Positions 25,553 to 35,036 of a stretch of DNA of 64,000 nucleotides are shown here, piece by piece. The DNA comes from Nocardia suismassiliense. Lineage in GTDB: Bacteria; Actinomycetota; Actinomycetes; Mycobacteriales; Mycobacteriaceae. Under the pieces are notes generated by a model. It saw only the letters and a list, made by a program, of their open reading frames with translations. It was not told the origin of the DNA and searched no databases. How positions within the stretch are numbered: position 1 is the stretch's first letter; each line of letters opens with the position of its first letter. The stretch covers positions 3,639,982-3,703,981 of the forward strand of contig NZ_LT985361.1 of NCBI RefSeq assembly GCF_900269665.1, in the 5' to 3' direction. The translations under genes were made by a program, and so were the position numbers.

Positions 25553-26299
25553 GTGGACCCGGCCGGGCAGCTACTCGTGCTCGCGACCCTGGATGATGGG
25601 CGGATGCTCCCCACCGACCAGCTGGCCAAGGCAGCGTGTCGCCCAGCGGTGATCGACACGCCCCTCGGCACCGTCGAGTTCTCCGTCACGCTTGCGTCGG
25701 ACGTGTTATCGGCCGAGTCGAATGCCCTGTGGCGCTTGGCGAACGGCTCATATCTACATCGGTGGCAGCAGCGAACCGCGACGGTGGATCTGCTGATCGG
25801 CGGCATCGACGTCAAGCCATGGGACGACGGCCCGCCGGTCCCCGTGTGGGCCGGCATCTGGCAGGTGCAGGCGCGCGCCGCGGTGTCCGGACTGGTCGTC
25901 TCGGCCGCGCTGACCGACCTGTCCGCCGATGCGTACGGCGGCCCGGACTCCGGCGAATGCCTCGCGGCGGTAAGTGTCGAGAACGAGCACTTCACGGTGT
26001 CGATCGGCGGCCCGGATGCGGAGCTGCTCGCAATGCAGGCCGCGGACGGTCGGCTGATGCCGGTCAGATGGGCGCGTCTGTTGTCGACCGGCCCGGTCGA
26101 CAGCACCGATTACGGTGTGCGATATGCGGATCCGGCCGGAATCGCGTGGCATCTGCCCGGCTTGGCCGCAGGGGAAGTGGCCCGGCTGTGCATCGCGTCC
26201 GCGTGGTGTCCCCGAGACGACGATCGACCAGCAGCCTGGTACGCGGTGGACCTCCCCCTCGACACCGCTTACCACCACCTCGTTACCGACCCGGCCTGA
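25553..26299 (+). CDS. Hypothetical protein
   Basis: A 248-residue product from GTG 25553. ATG 25604 is an alternative start. The protein has many beta-strand-like segments and a high tryptophan content (SNALWRLANGSYLHRWQQ, IDVKPWDDG, GIWQVQARAAVSG) but no motif I recognise. No signal peptide or membrane segment is seen. It is divergent from the riboswitch-controlled transporter, with about 75 bp between the riboswitch and its start. Confidence 0.55.
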   Translation: MDPAGQLLVLATLDDGRMLPTDQLAKAACRPAVIDTPLGTVEFSVTLASDVLSAESNALWRLANGSYLHRWQQRTATVDLLIGGIDVKPWDDGPPVPVWAGIWQVQARAAVSGLVVSAALTDLSADAYGGPDSGECLAAVSVENEHFTVSIGGPDAELLAMQAADGRLMPVRWARLLSTGPVDSTDYGVRYADPAGIAWHLPGLAAGEVARLCIASAWCPRDDDRPAAWYAVDLPLDTAYHHLVTDPA

Positions 26300-26332
26300 C
26301 GCCGGGACACGGTAGCCGCGAGGCGAATCCGC

Positions 26333-27418
26333 TCATGCTCGGCGCAGCTGCTCGACGCGCTGCCTGCGCTCGCGCTCCCGGTGGCTGTAGGCGGCCTTGC
26401 GGACGGTGTTGTCGTTCTCCAGCCCGGAACCGACGGCACCGGCGATGATGCCGAGGATGGTGGCCATCAGCGCCATCGCGAGGTAGTCGTGCACCCGCAC
26501 CGGCCGGTGCAGAACTTCGGCCAGATAGTCGGGCGGCACCACGAGCGCGACAGCGGCCAACGCGAGGATATACAGGGCAGCGGAGAAGGCGGTGGCACCG
26601 ACCGCGACCGTCGCGAGCGTTCCGGCATTACGCAGCCGCCGGTCCAAATCGTCGGTGGTGCTGGCTGATTCGCATCCTTGCCAGAGTCCGTGCCCGGCGA
26701 CGATCCAGGCGGTGAGGGTGGTGAGCGCGGCAATGGTCGCGGCGGTGAGCCGCCACGGGCCGAGCGCGGTCGCCAGTTGCCAGATAGTGGAGTAGAGCAC
26801 CCCGAAGGCGGTGCCTGCCAAGGCCCCGGCCAGTGCGGTGGACAGCCCGACGAACAACTGCCACGGGCGATTCGCGCGAATCATGCCGCCGAGTAAGCGA
26901 GGTAACCCAGCTGTGCCGGTATACCGGAGCTGCGCGGTGTCATCGGTTGTGCCTCGATCGACCCGGGTGTGCGGCAGTCGTTTCGCCAAATCGTCTGCCA
27001 GCGTGGGGGTTCCCTGCTGCCGAAGCGCCGCGGTGAGGGCGACCGCCAGATCGGCGAGCCGGCGGCGCAGCCGTATGCCGCCCAGCGCGGGCAGCGAGAT
27101 CAACGCGATGCGGTGGGCAGCGTCGACCTTGGCCATGACCACGCCCTGCTCGTCGTACATCGGCAGATCGGTGAGGCACAGGGCCAGATCCCATTCGGTG
27201 TCCCGCACCCGTTCGCGGGCTTTGTCGATGAGATAGTCGTGGTCGGGATACATGGCCTCGAACGGGTCGGCGATCACTTCGACCGTCCAGGAGGTGTCGT
27301 TGTCGATGCGACGTGCCAGCTCGTCGGCGAGCAGGTCGCCGAGCCGCCGGGCGAGCCGGGACGGCAGATCGGGATCGGCGAGCAGACCGACCACCACCTG
27401 CTTGCTCGCTTCCACCAC
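26333..27418 (-). CDS. Membrane protein with N-terminal cytosolic domain
   Basis: A 361-residue product. I choose GTG 27418, nine bases after AAAGGAG; the frame is open to 27580, and ATG 27457 is the next alternative. Residues 1-185 form a soluble domain (VGLLADPDLPSRLARRLGDLL, WTVEVIADPFEAMYPD, WDLALCLTDLPMYDEQG). Four membrane segments follow at about residues 195-325, then a basic C-terminal tail (KAAYSHRERERRQRVEQLRRA). No family is recognised. It lies just downstream of the glycan locus and may be co-transcribed with it, since only 56 bp separate it from the GT2 gene. Confidence 0.6.
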   Translation of the reverse strand: MVEASKQVVVGLLADPDLPSRLARRLGDLLADELARRIDNDTSWTVEVIADPFEAMYPDHDYLIDKARERVRDTEWDLALCLTDLPMYDEQGVVMAKVDAAHRIALISLPALGGIRLRRRLADLAVALTAALRQQGTPTLADDLAKRLPHTRVDRGTTDDTAQLRYTGTAGLPRLLGGMIRANRPWQLFVGLSTALAGALAGTAFGVLYSTIWQLATALGPWRLTAATIAALTTLTAWIVAGHGLWQGCESASTTDDLDRRLRNAGTLATVAVGATAFSAALYILALAAVALVVPPDYLAEVLHRPVRVHDYLAMALMATILGIIAGAVGSGLENDNTVRKAAYSHRERERRQRVEQLRRA

Positions 27419-27474
27419 AGTCAGCGCTCCTTTCCCGTGCGCGGAGGTACTCGGCATCGGCCGCCGCACCGCGC

Positions 27475-28371
27475 TCAGCCGACGTAACGTCTTGCGGGCG
27501 AACGGCGCTGGGACTCCTCCAACAGCACCAGGCCGGCTTCGACGCTCGACGGCACGACCTTTCGTTCGCGCAGCACCCACGGCAGTCCACGCAGGGTGTC
27601 CAGGACGGCCGCCAGCGTCGTCCGATCAGTGGGAGCCGACCTGAGCACGACGGCGGACCGTCGGGCCGCGCTGCGCACCGGGCGGCGTAACCACAAGGTC
27701 CACAAGGTGTTTCGGATACCGAGTCGGCGACGATGGGTCGAATTCCGGGTCCGCGACGGCTCGTGATGGATCAGCATGTCCGCTTCCCAGACCATCCACC
27801 AGCCGTTCGCCGCGAGGTCGAGGGCGAGCAGTTCCTCTTCGCCGCCGAACCACAGTCGTTCGGAGAAGCCGCCGACCTCCTTGAAGGCGGTGACCCGGAA
27901 GGCGGACAAGCCCGCCATCACCCCGAGCAGCGCGGGCCCCGGCAGCCAGTCGGGTCCCGAGATCGGTGAATCACGCAGTTCCGGGGTGATCGGATCCTCG
28001 CGGAGATCGGGCGCGACCAGACACCGCCCGGTCACCGAACCCAGGCCGGGGTACTGATCGAGCAGATCGGCGGCGCGAGTCAAAGCACCTGGCTGCCACC
28101 GGGTGTCGTCGTCGCAGAACGCCACATAGGGGGTGTGCGCCCGCTCGACCGCGATGTTTCTGGCCACCGCCCCCAGATTGTCCGGTGAGCGGATGAGCTC
28201 AACCATCGGAAATTTCGCGGCCACCGCATCGGCGGTGCCGTCGCTGGACCCGTTGTCGACGAGGATGATCGGCGCGGCATCGGGTAGCGCGGTCATATGC
28301 TCGAGCGTGCCCAGCAGGGTTTCGCGCCGGTCGCGGGTGATGATGACGACCGTCATTCGGTCCGTGGCCAT
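27475..28371 (-). CDS. Family 2 glycosyltransferase
   Basis: A 298-residue product with a GT-A fold: MTVVIITRDRRETLLGTL, the nucleotide-binding VDNGSSDGT and the metal-binding FCDDDTRW (DxD-like). The acceptor half carries EVGGFSERLWFGGEEELLALD, with the ED-type catalytic region. I start it at ATG 28371, which follows AAAGGAAG; the upstream gene's stop (28376) lies just before. There is no membrane domain, so it is a soluble or peripheral enzyme. It is 50% or so alike in layout to the next gene, implying a duplicated pair that may add successive sugars. Confidence 0.85.
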   Translation of the reverse strand: MATDRMTVVIITRDRRETLLGTLEHMTALPDAAPIILVDNGSSDGTADAVAAKFPMVELIRSPDNLGAVARNIAVERAHTPYVAFCDDDTRWQPGALTRAADLLDQYPGLGSVTGRCLVAPDLREDPITPELRDSPISGPDWLPGPALLGVMAGLSAFRVTAFKEVGGFSERLWFGGEEELLALDLAANGWWMVWEADMLIHHEPSRTRNSTHRRRLGIRNTLWTLWLRRPVRSAARRSAVVLRSAPTDRTTLAAVLDTLRGLPWVLRERKVVPSSVEAGLVLLEESQRRSPARRYVG

Positions 28372-28375
28372 CCGG

Positions 28376-29257
28376 TCACTTCCTTTCATGGAGAAGTTCG
28401 AGCGTCCGTGCGCCGTGTTCCACCTCCGGTGGCAGCCGCCGCCGCTGTGCCAACGCTCGCGGCAGGCGACGAAGGAGACCCGCGACCGCCAGCAACGTGC
28501 CGGGATCGCGCGCCGCTCGGTACAGCAACGCACCGGTTTCGGTGACGCACCGCCGCAGCGGCCGCCGCATCCAGACGATCAACGCGTTGTTGCGCTGTTC
28601 GATTCGCCTGCGCCACGGCCGCGGCGGTCGCCGGGTGGAGGGGTGGTGATGGGCGCGCACCTGCGGCACATAACAGAGGTGCCAGCCGTCGGCCGCGAGA
28701 TCTAGCGACAGCAAACGTTCTTCGGCGCCGAAATGCAGCAGTGAACTGAACCCGGCGGCCCGCAGATAGGCCTCCTTCCGGACGATCGCCGCACAGGCCA
28801 GGAAGCCGAGCACCAACGGGCCGGGCAAGTGTGGCGGATGGCCGAGCGGGCTGGTAGCCATCAACTCGTTGACCGGATCGTCCCGCTGGGCGGCACCGAC
28901 GAGCGTGCGTCCCGCGATGAGGCCGAGCCGCGGATGGGCGTCGAGTAGCCGCTCGGCTTCGGGCAGCGCGTCACCGGCCCACCATGAATCGTCGTCACTG
29001 AACGCCACGTACGGCGTCCGGGCCGTAGCGACGCCGAGGTTGCGTGCCGCCGCGCCGAGATTGCGCGGCGAGCGGATGACTTCCACGCCAGGGAAACTCG
29101 CCGCTACGTCGGCAGTGTGGTCGGTAGAAGCATTGTCTACCAACACGATAGGGGGACGGGGATGCAAGGCGCGCAACTCCGTCAAGGTGCGGAACAACTC
29201 GGCGGCACGGTTGCGGGTCGCGATGACCACGGTGGTCTTCGCGGCGGCCGGACTCAT
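28376..29257 (-). CDS. Family 2 glycosyltransferase
   Basis: A 293-residue GT-A enzyme. Motifs: TTVVIATRNRAAELFRTL, VDNASTDHTADVA, VAFSDDDSWW (DxD-like), and the acceptor region AGFSSLLHFGAEERLLSLD. It is a paralogue of the gene that follows it. It overlaps the pyruvyl transferase gene by 4 bp (29254-29257), and its stop is just before the Shine-Dalgarno site of the next gene. The donor and acceptor sugars are unknown. Confidence 0.85.
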   Translation of the reverse strand: MSPAAAKTTVVIATRNRAAELFRTLTELRALHPRPPIVLVDNASTDHTADVAASFPGVEVIRSPRNLGAAARNLGVATARTPYVAFSDDDSWWAGDALPEAERLLDAHPRLGLIAGRTLVGAAQRDDPVNELMATSPLGHPPHLPGPLVLGFLACAAIVRKEAYLRAAGFSSLLHFGAEERLLSLDLAADGWHLCYVPQVRAHHHPSTRRPPRPWRRRIEQRNNALIVWMRRPLRRCVTETGALLYRAARDPGTLLAVAGLLRRLPRALAQRRRLPPEVEHGARTLELLHERK

Positions 29258-30141
29258 ATCGACTGTCCCGTGCGCAGCTCATGCAGCAGCTCCTCGGTCA
29301 GCGCATCGACGTCGGGGAGGTCGCGTCGCCCGGCCCGGGCCCGCCCGGCCGGCGACAGGCACCAGTGCCACCATTGTTCGAATCCGCCAGGGGCAACGGC
29401 TTGTTCGGCGGAAATCAGCGCGGGCCAGTCGAGCGCCTGCGCCTGCGCGCTGACCTTTCCGCCACCGGCAATGGGATCCACCGCGAGGACCGGGACGCCC
29501 GCCCGCAGTCCGAGCACCAAGCCGTGCAAGCGTGTGGTGACCACCGCATCGAGGCGAGCGAATATCGAGGCGAGCTGGTCCGGCGTACGGCACAGCCGCC
29601 AATCATCGGACGCCAGCCTCGTGTCGAGAGGTATTCGCGCGCAATCGAGTTCGCCCAACCAGCTCGTCAAGGCCTGGTGTACGGACTGATGACGACGGGC
29701 TGTCCCGTACTCGGCCTGTCCCGGGGCGAGGATCACACCGACCACCGGAACGTGCACCGTACGCGCCGCGACGGACATGTCCGGTCGCGCGGTGGAGAGT
29801 CCATCGCGCGCCAGCACGCGATGGAACCCGGTGACCGCCGCGTCGTCCGGATCGATGACGGAAACGCCGACGGCGATGCGCCGGCAGTTCGCATAACGAT
29901 GGTGCAGGGTCCGCACCTGCTCCCCGTGCGCGGGTCCGCAGACGAACACGAGATGTGAGTAGCGTCCAGCGTCGGCCTTGTCCAAATGCAAAGCCTCGGA
30001 ACGGAACACCGGACTCCACGCGCTGTCGTGCGGCACCTCGGCGGCGGCGAGCGCGTCGCACACCCGGCGCATGCTCAACACATCTCCGGCCGTAGCTTCG
30101 CCGTGCACAAAACTCGGCCAGCCGGTCACGAGTACCCGCAT
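29254..30141 (-). CDS. Polysaccharide pyruvyl transferase family protein
   Basis: A 295-residue product. The start MRVLVTGWPSFVHGEATAGD and the late VVTTRLHGLVLGLRAGVPVLAVD segment are characteristic of the polysaccharide pyruvyl transferase family (CsaB/WcaK type), which adds ketal-linked pyruvate from PEP to surface glycans. Some members in actinobacteria are probably not pyruvyl transferases, so the family call is firmer than the reaction. It heads the operon with two GT2 genes, three bases after the aldehyde dehydrogenase stop. Confidence 0.75.
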   Translation of the reverse strand: MRVLVTGWPSFVHGEATAGDVLSMRRVCDALAAAEVPHDSAWSPVFRSEALHLDKADAGRYSHLVFVCGPAHGEQVRTLHHRYANCRRIAVGVSVIDPDDAAVTGFHRVLARDGLSTARPDMSVAARTVHVPVVGVILAPGQAEYGTARRHQSVHQALTSWLGELDCARIPLDTRLASDDWRLCRTPDQLASIFARLDAVVTTRLHGLVLGLRAGVPVLAVDPIAGGGKVSAQAQALDWPALISAEQAVAPGGFEQWWHWCLSPAGRARAGRRDLPDVDALTEELLHELRTGQSI

Positions 30142-30144
30142 GGC

Positions 30145-31527
30145 TCACCTCGGCGCGGGACGCAGGTGCACGACCTTCATCTGACTCATTTCGTCCAATA
30201 GTTCTGGACCGTAACCGAATCCGGTTCCACTGGCCCGGCGTGGCTGCGCAGCGCCGCCGGGCGCCCCGCCGAACACCGCGTTGATCTTGACCGTACCCAC
30301 CGGCAGTGTCCGCCAGGCGTGCTGTGCATTCGCCATGGACGGCGTGAGAACTGTTGCTGCGAGGCCATATTCGTCGTTCGCGGCCTCGGCGATGCCCTGT
30401 TCGAAGGTATTCACCACCCGGACCGGCGCGACCGGACCGAACGTTTCCTCACGCATGATTCGCATGCTCGGCTCGCACTCTGCCAGCACCGTAGCCGGAT
30501 AGTGCGCCCCGGCACCGCCCGGCAGCACGCCGCCGGTCAGTAGTTCGGCCCCGTGCTCGATTGCGTCGCGCACCTGCGCGTGCACGTGTTCGCGATGGCG
30601 CCGGTCGACCAGCGGCGCCGCCTTCCATGACTCGGCCGCGGCGACCAGCGCGGCCAGAAAATCGGTGGCCACGTCCCGGTGCACGAAGATCCGCTCGACG
30701 GAAACACAGATCTGACCCGAGTTCGCGAACGCACCGAGCGCCGCCTGTTCGGCGGCCCACTCGACGGCCACCCCGGAGTCGACGACGAGTGCGTCGTTGC
30801 CGCCGTTCTCCAGCAGGGCCTTGGCGCCCGTCTGCGCAGTGCTTTTCGCGATAGCGCGGCCGGTGGTCGTGCTGCCGACGTGCGCGACGACATGCACGTC
30901 CGGGCGAGCGGCGAGCAGTGCGCCGACCTGTCCGTTACCGTGCACCGTTTGCAGGACATTCTCCGGCAGCACGCCGGCGAGCAACTCACCGAGCAGGCGG
31001 CCGGTGTGCGGCGCGCGTTCACTGGGTTTGTAGATGACCACATTCCCGGTGGCCAGCGCGGCGCCGAGCAAACCGCAGGACACCGCCACCGGATCGTTCC
31101 ACGGCGTCAGCGCGACCACGACGCCGCGCGGTTCCCACACCATGAAGTCGGTGGCGTCGAAGTCGCCTTGCAGGCTCTTGCCGCGATGCACCGGGCCCAA
31201 TTCGGCATACTGCTCCAGCGTCGCGGCACCGGCCAGCACACCTTCCTTGCCCTCCGGCGCAGGGCGACCCGTCTCGGCCTTATTGAGCTCGGCGAGTTCA
31301 TCGGCGCGTTCGCGCAGCAAGGCGGCGCCGGCGCGCAGTGCGGCGGCCCGTTCACCCGCCGGAGTCCGTGCCCACAGTGGCTGAACATGATTGGCCGTCC
31401 GCACGCATTGATCGATCTCCGCGGGATCGGCCATGGGCACCTCGCCGACCGCGGCGCCGGTCGCCGGGTCGAGGATTTCGATCACCCGATGGTCATCGGC
31501 AAATGTGACAACGTCAGATCCGCTCAT
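30145..31527 (-). CDS. Aldehyde dehydrogenase family protein
   Basis: A 460-residue NAD(P)-dependent dehydrogenase. Visible motifs are VALTPWNDPVAVSC (substrate and cofactor entry), the catalytic-glutamate segment KALLENGGNDALVV, and the nucleophile NSGQICVSVERIFV. These place it near succinate-semialdehyde or betaine aldehyde dehydrogenases. I start it at ATG 31527; ATG 31548 is an in-frame alternative. It may oxidise a sugar aldehyde in the surrounding glycan locus, but this is inferred only from location. It is divergent from a GT4 gene. Confidence 0.85.
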   Translation of the reverse strand: MSGSDVVTFADDHRVIEILDPATGAAVGEVPMADPAEIDQCVRTANHVQPLWARTPAGERAAALRAGAALLRERADELAELNKAETGRPAPEGKEGVLAGAATLEQYAELGPVHRGKSLQGDFDATDFMVWEPRGVVVALTPWNDPVAVSCGLLGAALATGNVVIYKPSERAPHTGRLLGELLAGVLPENVLQTVHGNGQVGALLAARPDVHVVAHVGSTTTGRAIAKSTAQTGAKALLENGGNDALVVDSGVAVEWAAEQAALGAFANSGQICVSVERIFVHRDVATDFLAALVAAAESWKAAPLVDRRHREHVHAQVRDAIEHGAELLTGGVLPGGAGAHYPATVLAECEPSMRIMREETFGPVAPVRVVNTFEQGIAEAANDEYGLAATVLTPSMANAQHAWRTLPVGTVKINAVFGGAPGGAAQPRRASGTGFGYGPELLDEMSQMKVVHLRPAPR

Positions 31528-31674
31528 AACGCCGGTGTTGCCGGACATCCATGATCCAAACCGCCGGTGGCGACAACCACGCCGACCGGTGCGTACGGGA
31601 CATAGCGGATAGCCGAACGGTGGCTGTTGTGCGACTTCTGTTTGAGTCGGCGGCAATCGGCAAGAGCTATGCAC

Positions 31675-32685
31675 ATGACGCCGAAAACCGACCAGCTCAC
31701 GGTGCTGCTATGGCACGTGCACGGCTCATGGACAACGTCGTTCGTGCAAGGCAGGCATCGGTACCTGCTCCCCGTGGTCGACGGTGGCGGGCCGTGGGGT
31801 CGCGGGCGGTGTGGCCGCGACTGGCCGTCCGCTCGCGAGGTGCCGGTGCACGAATTGCGCGGAATCGACCCGGATGTCGTTGTTCTGCAACGTCCGGAGG
31901 AGCTCGAGCTCGCCGAGCAATGGCTCGGCCGTCGGATCGGTGTCGACATTCCGGCGGTCTATGTCGAACACAACACCCCACGCCCGAGCGCGGCGACCAC
32001 CACGCACCCACTGGCCGATCGCACCGACATCCCGATCGTGCACGTCACCCACTTCAACGACCTGATGTGGGACAACGGCCGCGCGCCGACCCGCGTCGTG
32101 CCGCACGGCATCGTGGATCCCGGCCCCCTGTACACCGGCGAGCTGGCGCACGGTGTCGCGCTGATCAACGAACCGATGCGGCGCGGAAGGATCACCGGCA
32201 GTGACCTTTTGCCCGCTTTCGCGATGCGCGGCCCGGTCGATCTGTACGGCATCGGGGCCACCGAGTTCGAAGCGGACAGACCGAGCAAATACCCGATTCA
32301 GGGCGTCGGTGACTTGGCGCAATCAGAACTGCACCGGGAAATGGCGCGCAGACGGGTGTACCTGCATACCGCGCGATGGACCTCGCTCGGCTTGTCCCTG
32401 CTGGAAGCCATGCACCTGGGCATGCCGGTCGTGGCACTTGCCACCACCGAGGCCGTCGGCGCCGTGCCGCCCGAAGCGGGCTTGCTCTCGACCGATGTCA
32501 CGTCGCTGACCGCGAAGTTCGACGAATTCCTGCACGAGCCCGACTTGGCGGTGCTCGCGGGCAAATCCGCCCGGCAATTCGCGCTCGAGCATTTCGGCCT
32601 CGACCTCTTCCTACGCCGGTGGGACTCCGTGCTCGCCGAGATCACCGAAGCAAGCAGTGTCCCCGAGCGGAAGGCACACTCATGA
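31675..32685 (+). CDS. Family 4 glycosyltransferase
   Basis: A 336-residue product with a GT-B layout. N-terminal region: LTVLLWHVHGSWTTSFVQG; middle: VVLQRPEELELAEQWLGRR and YVEHNTPRPSA; C-terminal donor domain: YLHTARWTSLGLSLLEAMHLGMPVVAL, with the E-x7-E-like pattern of retaining GT4 enzymes. ATG 31675 was chosen; 31669 is equivalent. It overlaps the next GT4 gene by 4 bp and begins the plus-strand half of the glycan locus. Confidence 0.85.
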   Translation: MTPKTDQLTVLLWHVHGSWTTSFVQGRHRYLLPVVDGGGPWGRGRCGRDWPSAREVPVHELRGIDPDVVVLQRPEELELAEQWLGRRIGVDIPAVYVEHNTPRPSAATTTHPLADRTDIPIVHVTHFNDLMWDNGRAPTRVVPHGIVDPGPLYTGELAHGVALINEPMRRGRITGSDLLPAFAMRGPVDLYGIGATEFEADRPSKYPIQGVGDLAQSELHREMARRRVYLHTARWTSLGLSLLEAMHLGMPVVALATTEAVGAVPPEAGLLSTDVTSLTAKFDEFLHEPDLAVLAGKSARQFALEHFGLDLFLRRWDSVLAEITEASSVPERKAHS

Positions 32686-33968
32686 AGATCGCGATGGTGT
32701 CCGAACACGCCAGCCCACTCGCCGCGCTGGGCGGCGTCGACGCCGGCGGACAGAACGTTCATGTCGCCGAGCTGTCGGCGGCGCTGTGCAGGCAGGGGCA
32801 CGAGGTCACCGTCTATACCCGGCGCGAAGACGACGCCTCGGCGGGGACGGTCACCACCGAGCAGGGATATCGCGTGATCGGCGTTCCAGCCGGGCCCGCG
32901 CGACCCTTGCCGAAGGACGAATTGCTGCCGCACATGGGCGAATTCGGGAATTTCCTGGCAACGCAGTGGCGTCACGAGCGCCCCGATGTGGTGCACGCAC
33001 ACTTCTGGATGTCCGGGCTCGCCGCCCTCGCGGCCGCTCGACCCGCCGGAATACCGGTGGTACAGACCTTTCACGCGCTCGGCGTGGTGAAGCGCCGCTA
33101 CCAGGGCGCGGACGACACCAGCCCGGCCGATCGCATAGAGCTCGAGCAAGGGATTGCCCAGCAGACCGACCGCATCATCGCCACCTGCACCGACGAGGTC
33201 TTCGAACTCGCCAGGATGGGCGTACCGCGGGCGCGGACATCGGTGATTCCCTGTGGCGTCGATCTCGCGCAGTTCACCCCCGACGGGCCCTGCGCCGAGA
33301 AGTCGGCTGCGCATCGGGTGGTGAGTGTCGGAAGGCTGGTGCCGCGCAAGGGTTTCGACACCGCGATCACTGCGCTCGCCAGCCTGCCGGACACCGAGCT
33401 GGTGCTGGTCGGTGGTCCGGACGACCGTGCCGTCGCCGACGATCCGGAGGGCAGGCGACTATTGGCACTGGCCGACGAACTCGGCGTCAGGGACCGGCTG
33501 CGCATGGTGGGGCAGGTGCCGAGAACGCAGGTGGCCCCGCTGCTCAGGTCGGCGGACGTGATGGTGTGCACGCCGTGGTACGAGCCGTTCGGCATCACCC
33601 CGCTGGAGGCGATGGCGTGCGGTGTTCCCGTGGTCGCCAGTGCGGTGGGCGGGCTCATCGACACCGTCGTCGACGGGGTGACCGGCCGGTTGGTGACTCC
33701 TCGGGAACCCGCGAAACTCGCTGCGGCGGTGCGGGATCTGCTGGCCGCGCCCGACGTTCGGCGCCAGTACGGGAACGCCGGGCACGAGCGGGTGCACGCA
33801 CGCTATTCGTGGAACCGGATCGGCAGGGACACCTTGCGCGAGTACCGGCGGGTGACCGCCGCGGCAACGAGCGGGCGTTCGCTCGACCGCGCCCGCGAGG
33901 GACTTTTCACCGGTTCCGGATCTATTGACCGTCGTGTACGGGCTGGCGGCTCGGGGGAGGGGAGATAA
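32682..33968 (+). CDS. Family 4 glycosyltransferase (MshA-like layout)
   Basis: A 428-residue GT-B enzyme. It opens MKIAMVSEHASPLAALGG, then DAGGQNVHVAELSAALCRQGHEVTVYTRR, the glycine-rich loop typical of MshA and sucrose-synthase-like GT4 enzymes. The donor domain shows VSVGRLVPRKGFDTAI and PWYEPFGITPLEAMACGVPVVAS. It uses a nucleotide-sugar and acts in the cytosol or at the membrane. It is coupled by ATGA overlap to the previous GT4 gene. It is probably not MshA itself, given the glycan context. Confidence 0.85.
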   Translation: MKIAMVSEHASPLAALGGVDAGGQNVHVAELSAALCRQGHEVTVYTRREDDASAGTVTTEQGYRVIGVPAGPARPLPKDELLPHMGEFGNFLATQWRHERPDVVHAHFWMSGLAALAAARPAGIPVVQTFHALGVVKRRYQGADDTSPADRIELEQGIAQQTDRIIATCTDEVFELARMGVPRARTSVIPCGVDLAQFTPDGPCAEKSAAHRVVSVGRLVPRKGFDTAITALASLPDTELVLVGGPDDRAVADDPEGRRLLALADELGVRDRLRMVGQVPRTQVAPLLRSADVMVCTPWYEPFGITPLEAMACGVPVVASAVGGLIDTVVDGVTGRLVTPREPAKLAAAVRDLLAAPDVRRQYGNAGHERVHARYSWNRIGRDTLREYRRVTAAATSGRSLDRAREGLFTGSGSIDRRVRAGGSGEGR

Positions 33969-33969
33969 C

Positions 33970-34977
33970 GTGTCCACGAAATTCCACCGTGCGTTGGTGA
34001 CCGGCGGTTGTGGATTCGTCGGATCGCATCTGTGTGAGCAGTTGCTCGCGGCAGGCACGGCAGTGGTCGCACTCGACAATTTCGCTACCTCCGCACCCGA
34101 CAACGTTTCCCAGCTATTGGACCGTCCCGGGTTCGAGCTCATGCGGCACGACATCACCGAGCCGTTGCCGACGATGGGCGCCTTCGATGTGGTCTTCCAT
34201 CTCGCCTCCGCCGCGTCGCCGCCGGACTATCTGCGGCTGCCGATCGAAACCTTACGAGCCGGATCGGTCGGGACCGCCAACGCCCTCGAACTGGCCGAGC
34301 GGAACCGCGCCCGATTCGTGCTCGCGTCGACCAGTGAGGTCTACGGTGACCCGGCCGTACACCCGCAGACCGAACAGTACTGGGGCCATGTCAATCCGAT
34401 CGGCCCGCGCAGCGTCTACGACGAGGCGAAACGATATGCCGAGGCGTTGACCATGGCGTTGCGCCGGGAACGGAACGTGGATACCGGAATTGCCCGGATC
34501 TTCAATACTTACGGCCCGCGGATGCGCACCGACGACGGTCGCATGGTGCCCACCTTTATCGCGCAGGCCCTGTCGAACACGCCGTTGACCATCGCGGGCA
34601 CCGGCGAGCAGACCCGATCGCTGTGTTACGTCGAAGACACCGTGCGCGGTCTGCTCGCGCTGGCGTCCGCCGACCATCCGGGGCCGATCAATATCGGCAA
34701 TCCGCATGAGGTCTCGGTGTGCAGCCTCGCCGAGGAGATCCGTGCGGCGATCGGCAGCAAATCCCCGGTGACCTACATCGACGGCGCGATCGACGACCCC
34801 CAGCGACGTTGTCCGGATATTTCGCTGGCTGAGCGCGAATTGGGCTGGCGGCCGGTGGTCGGCCGGGCCGAAGGGCTGCGGCGCACGATCGACTGGTTCG
34901 CCGCGCCGGACCGCGACAACACCGCATTGACCAGTGTTGTCGCGGCACGGCTGTTTGACGATGACGTAGCCGGGTAG
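33970..34977 (+). CDS. NAD-dependent sugar epimerase/dehydratase, UDP-glucuronate decarboxylase-like
   Basis: A 335-residue extended SDR enzyme from GTG 33970, after GGGGAGGGGAG. It has the NAD motif TGGCGFVGSHLCEQLL, the catalytic YDEAKRYAEALTMA, and GDPAVHPQTEQYWGHVNPIGPRS, which resembles UDP-xylose synthases (UXS). That role would follow the UDP-glucose dehydrogenase at the other end of the locus: UDP-glucose to UDP-glucuronate to UDP-xylose. An HldD-type epimerase is less likely from these segments. It is the only candidate in the window for the missing heptose epimerase step, so the assignment is moderate. Confidence 0.75.
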   Translation: MSTKFHRALVTGGCGFVGSHLCEQLLAAGTAVVALDNFATSAPDNVSQLLDRPGFELMRHDITEPLPTMGAFDVVFHLASAASPPDYLRLPIETLRAGSVGTANALELAERNRARFVLASTSEVYGDPAVHPQTEQYWGHVNPIGPRSVYDEAKRYAEALTMALRRERNVDTGIARIFNTYGPRMRTDDGRMVPTFIAQALSNTPLTIAGTGEQTRSLCYVEDTVRGLLALASADHPGPINIGNPHEVSVCSLAEEIRAAIGSKSPVTYIDGAIDDPQRRCPDISLAERELGWRPVVGRAEGLRRTIDWFAAPDRDNTALTSVVAARLFDDDVAG

Positions 34978-35036
34978 CGACCAGATGTCATCGGAAAGAT
35001 CGATAAGACTTCGTATTTCGAGCAGGAAGGCAGCCT

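Noticed and set aside
31551..32204. 217-residue frame overlapping the GT4 gene
   Set aside because: Out-of-frame shadow; the GT4 frame has clear family motifs throughout.
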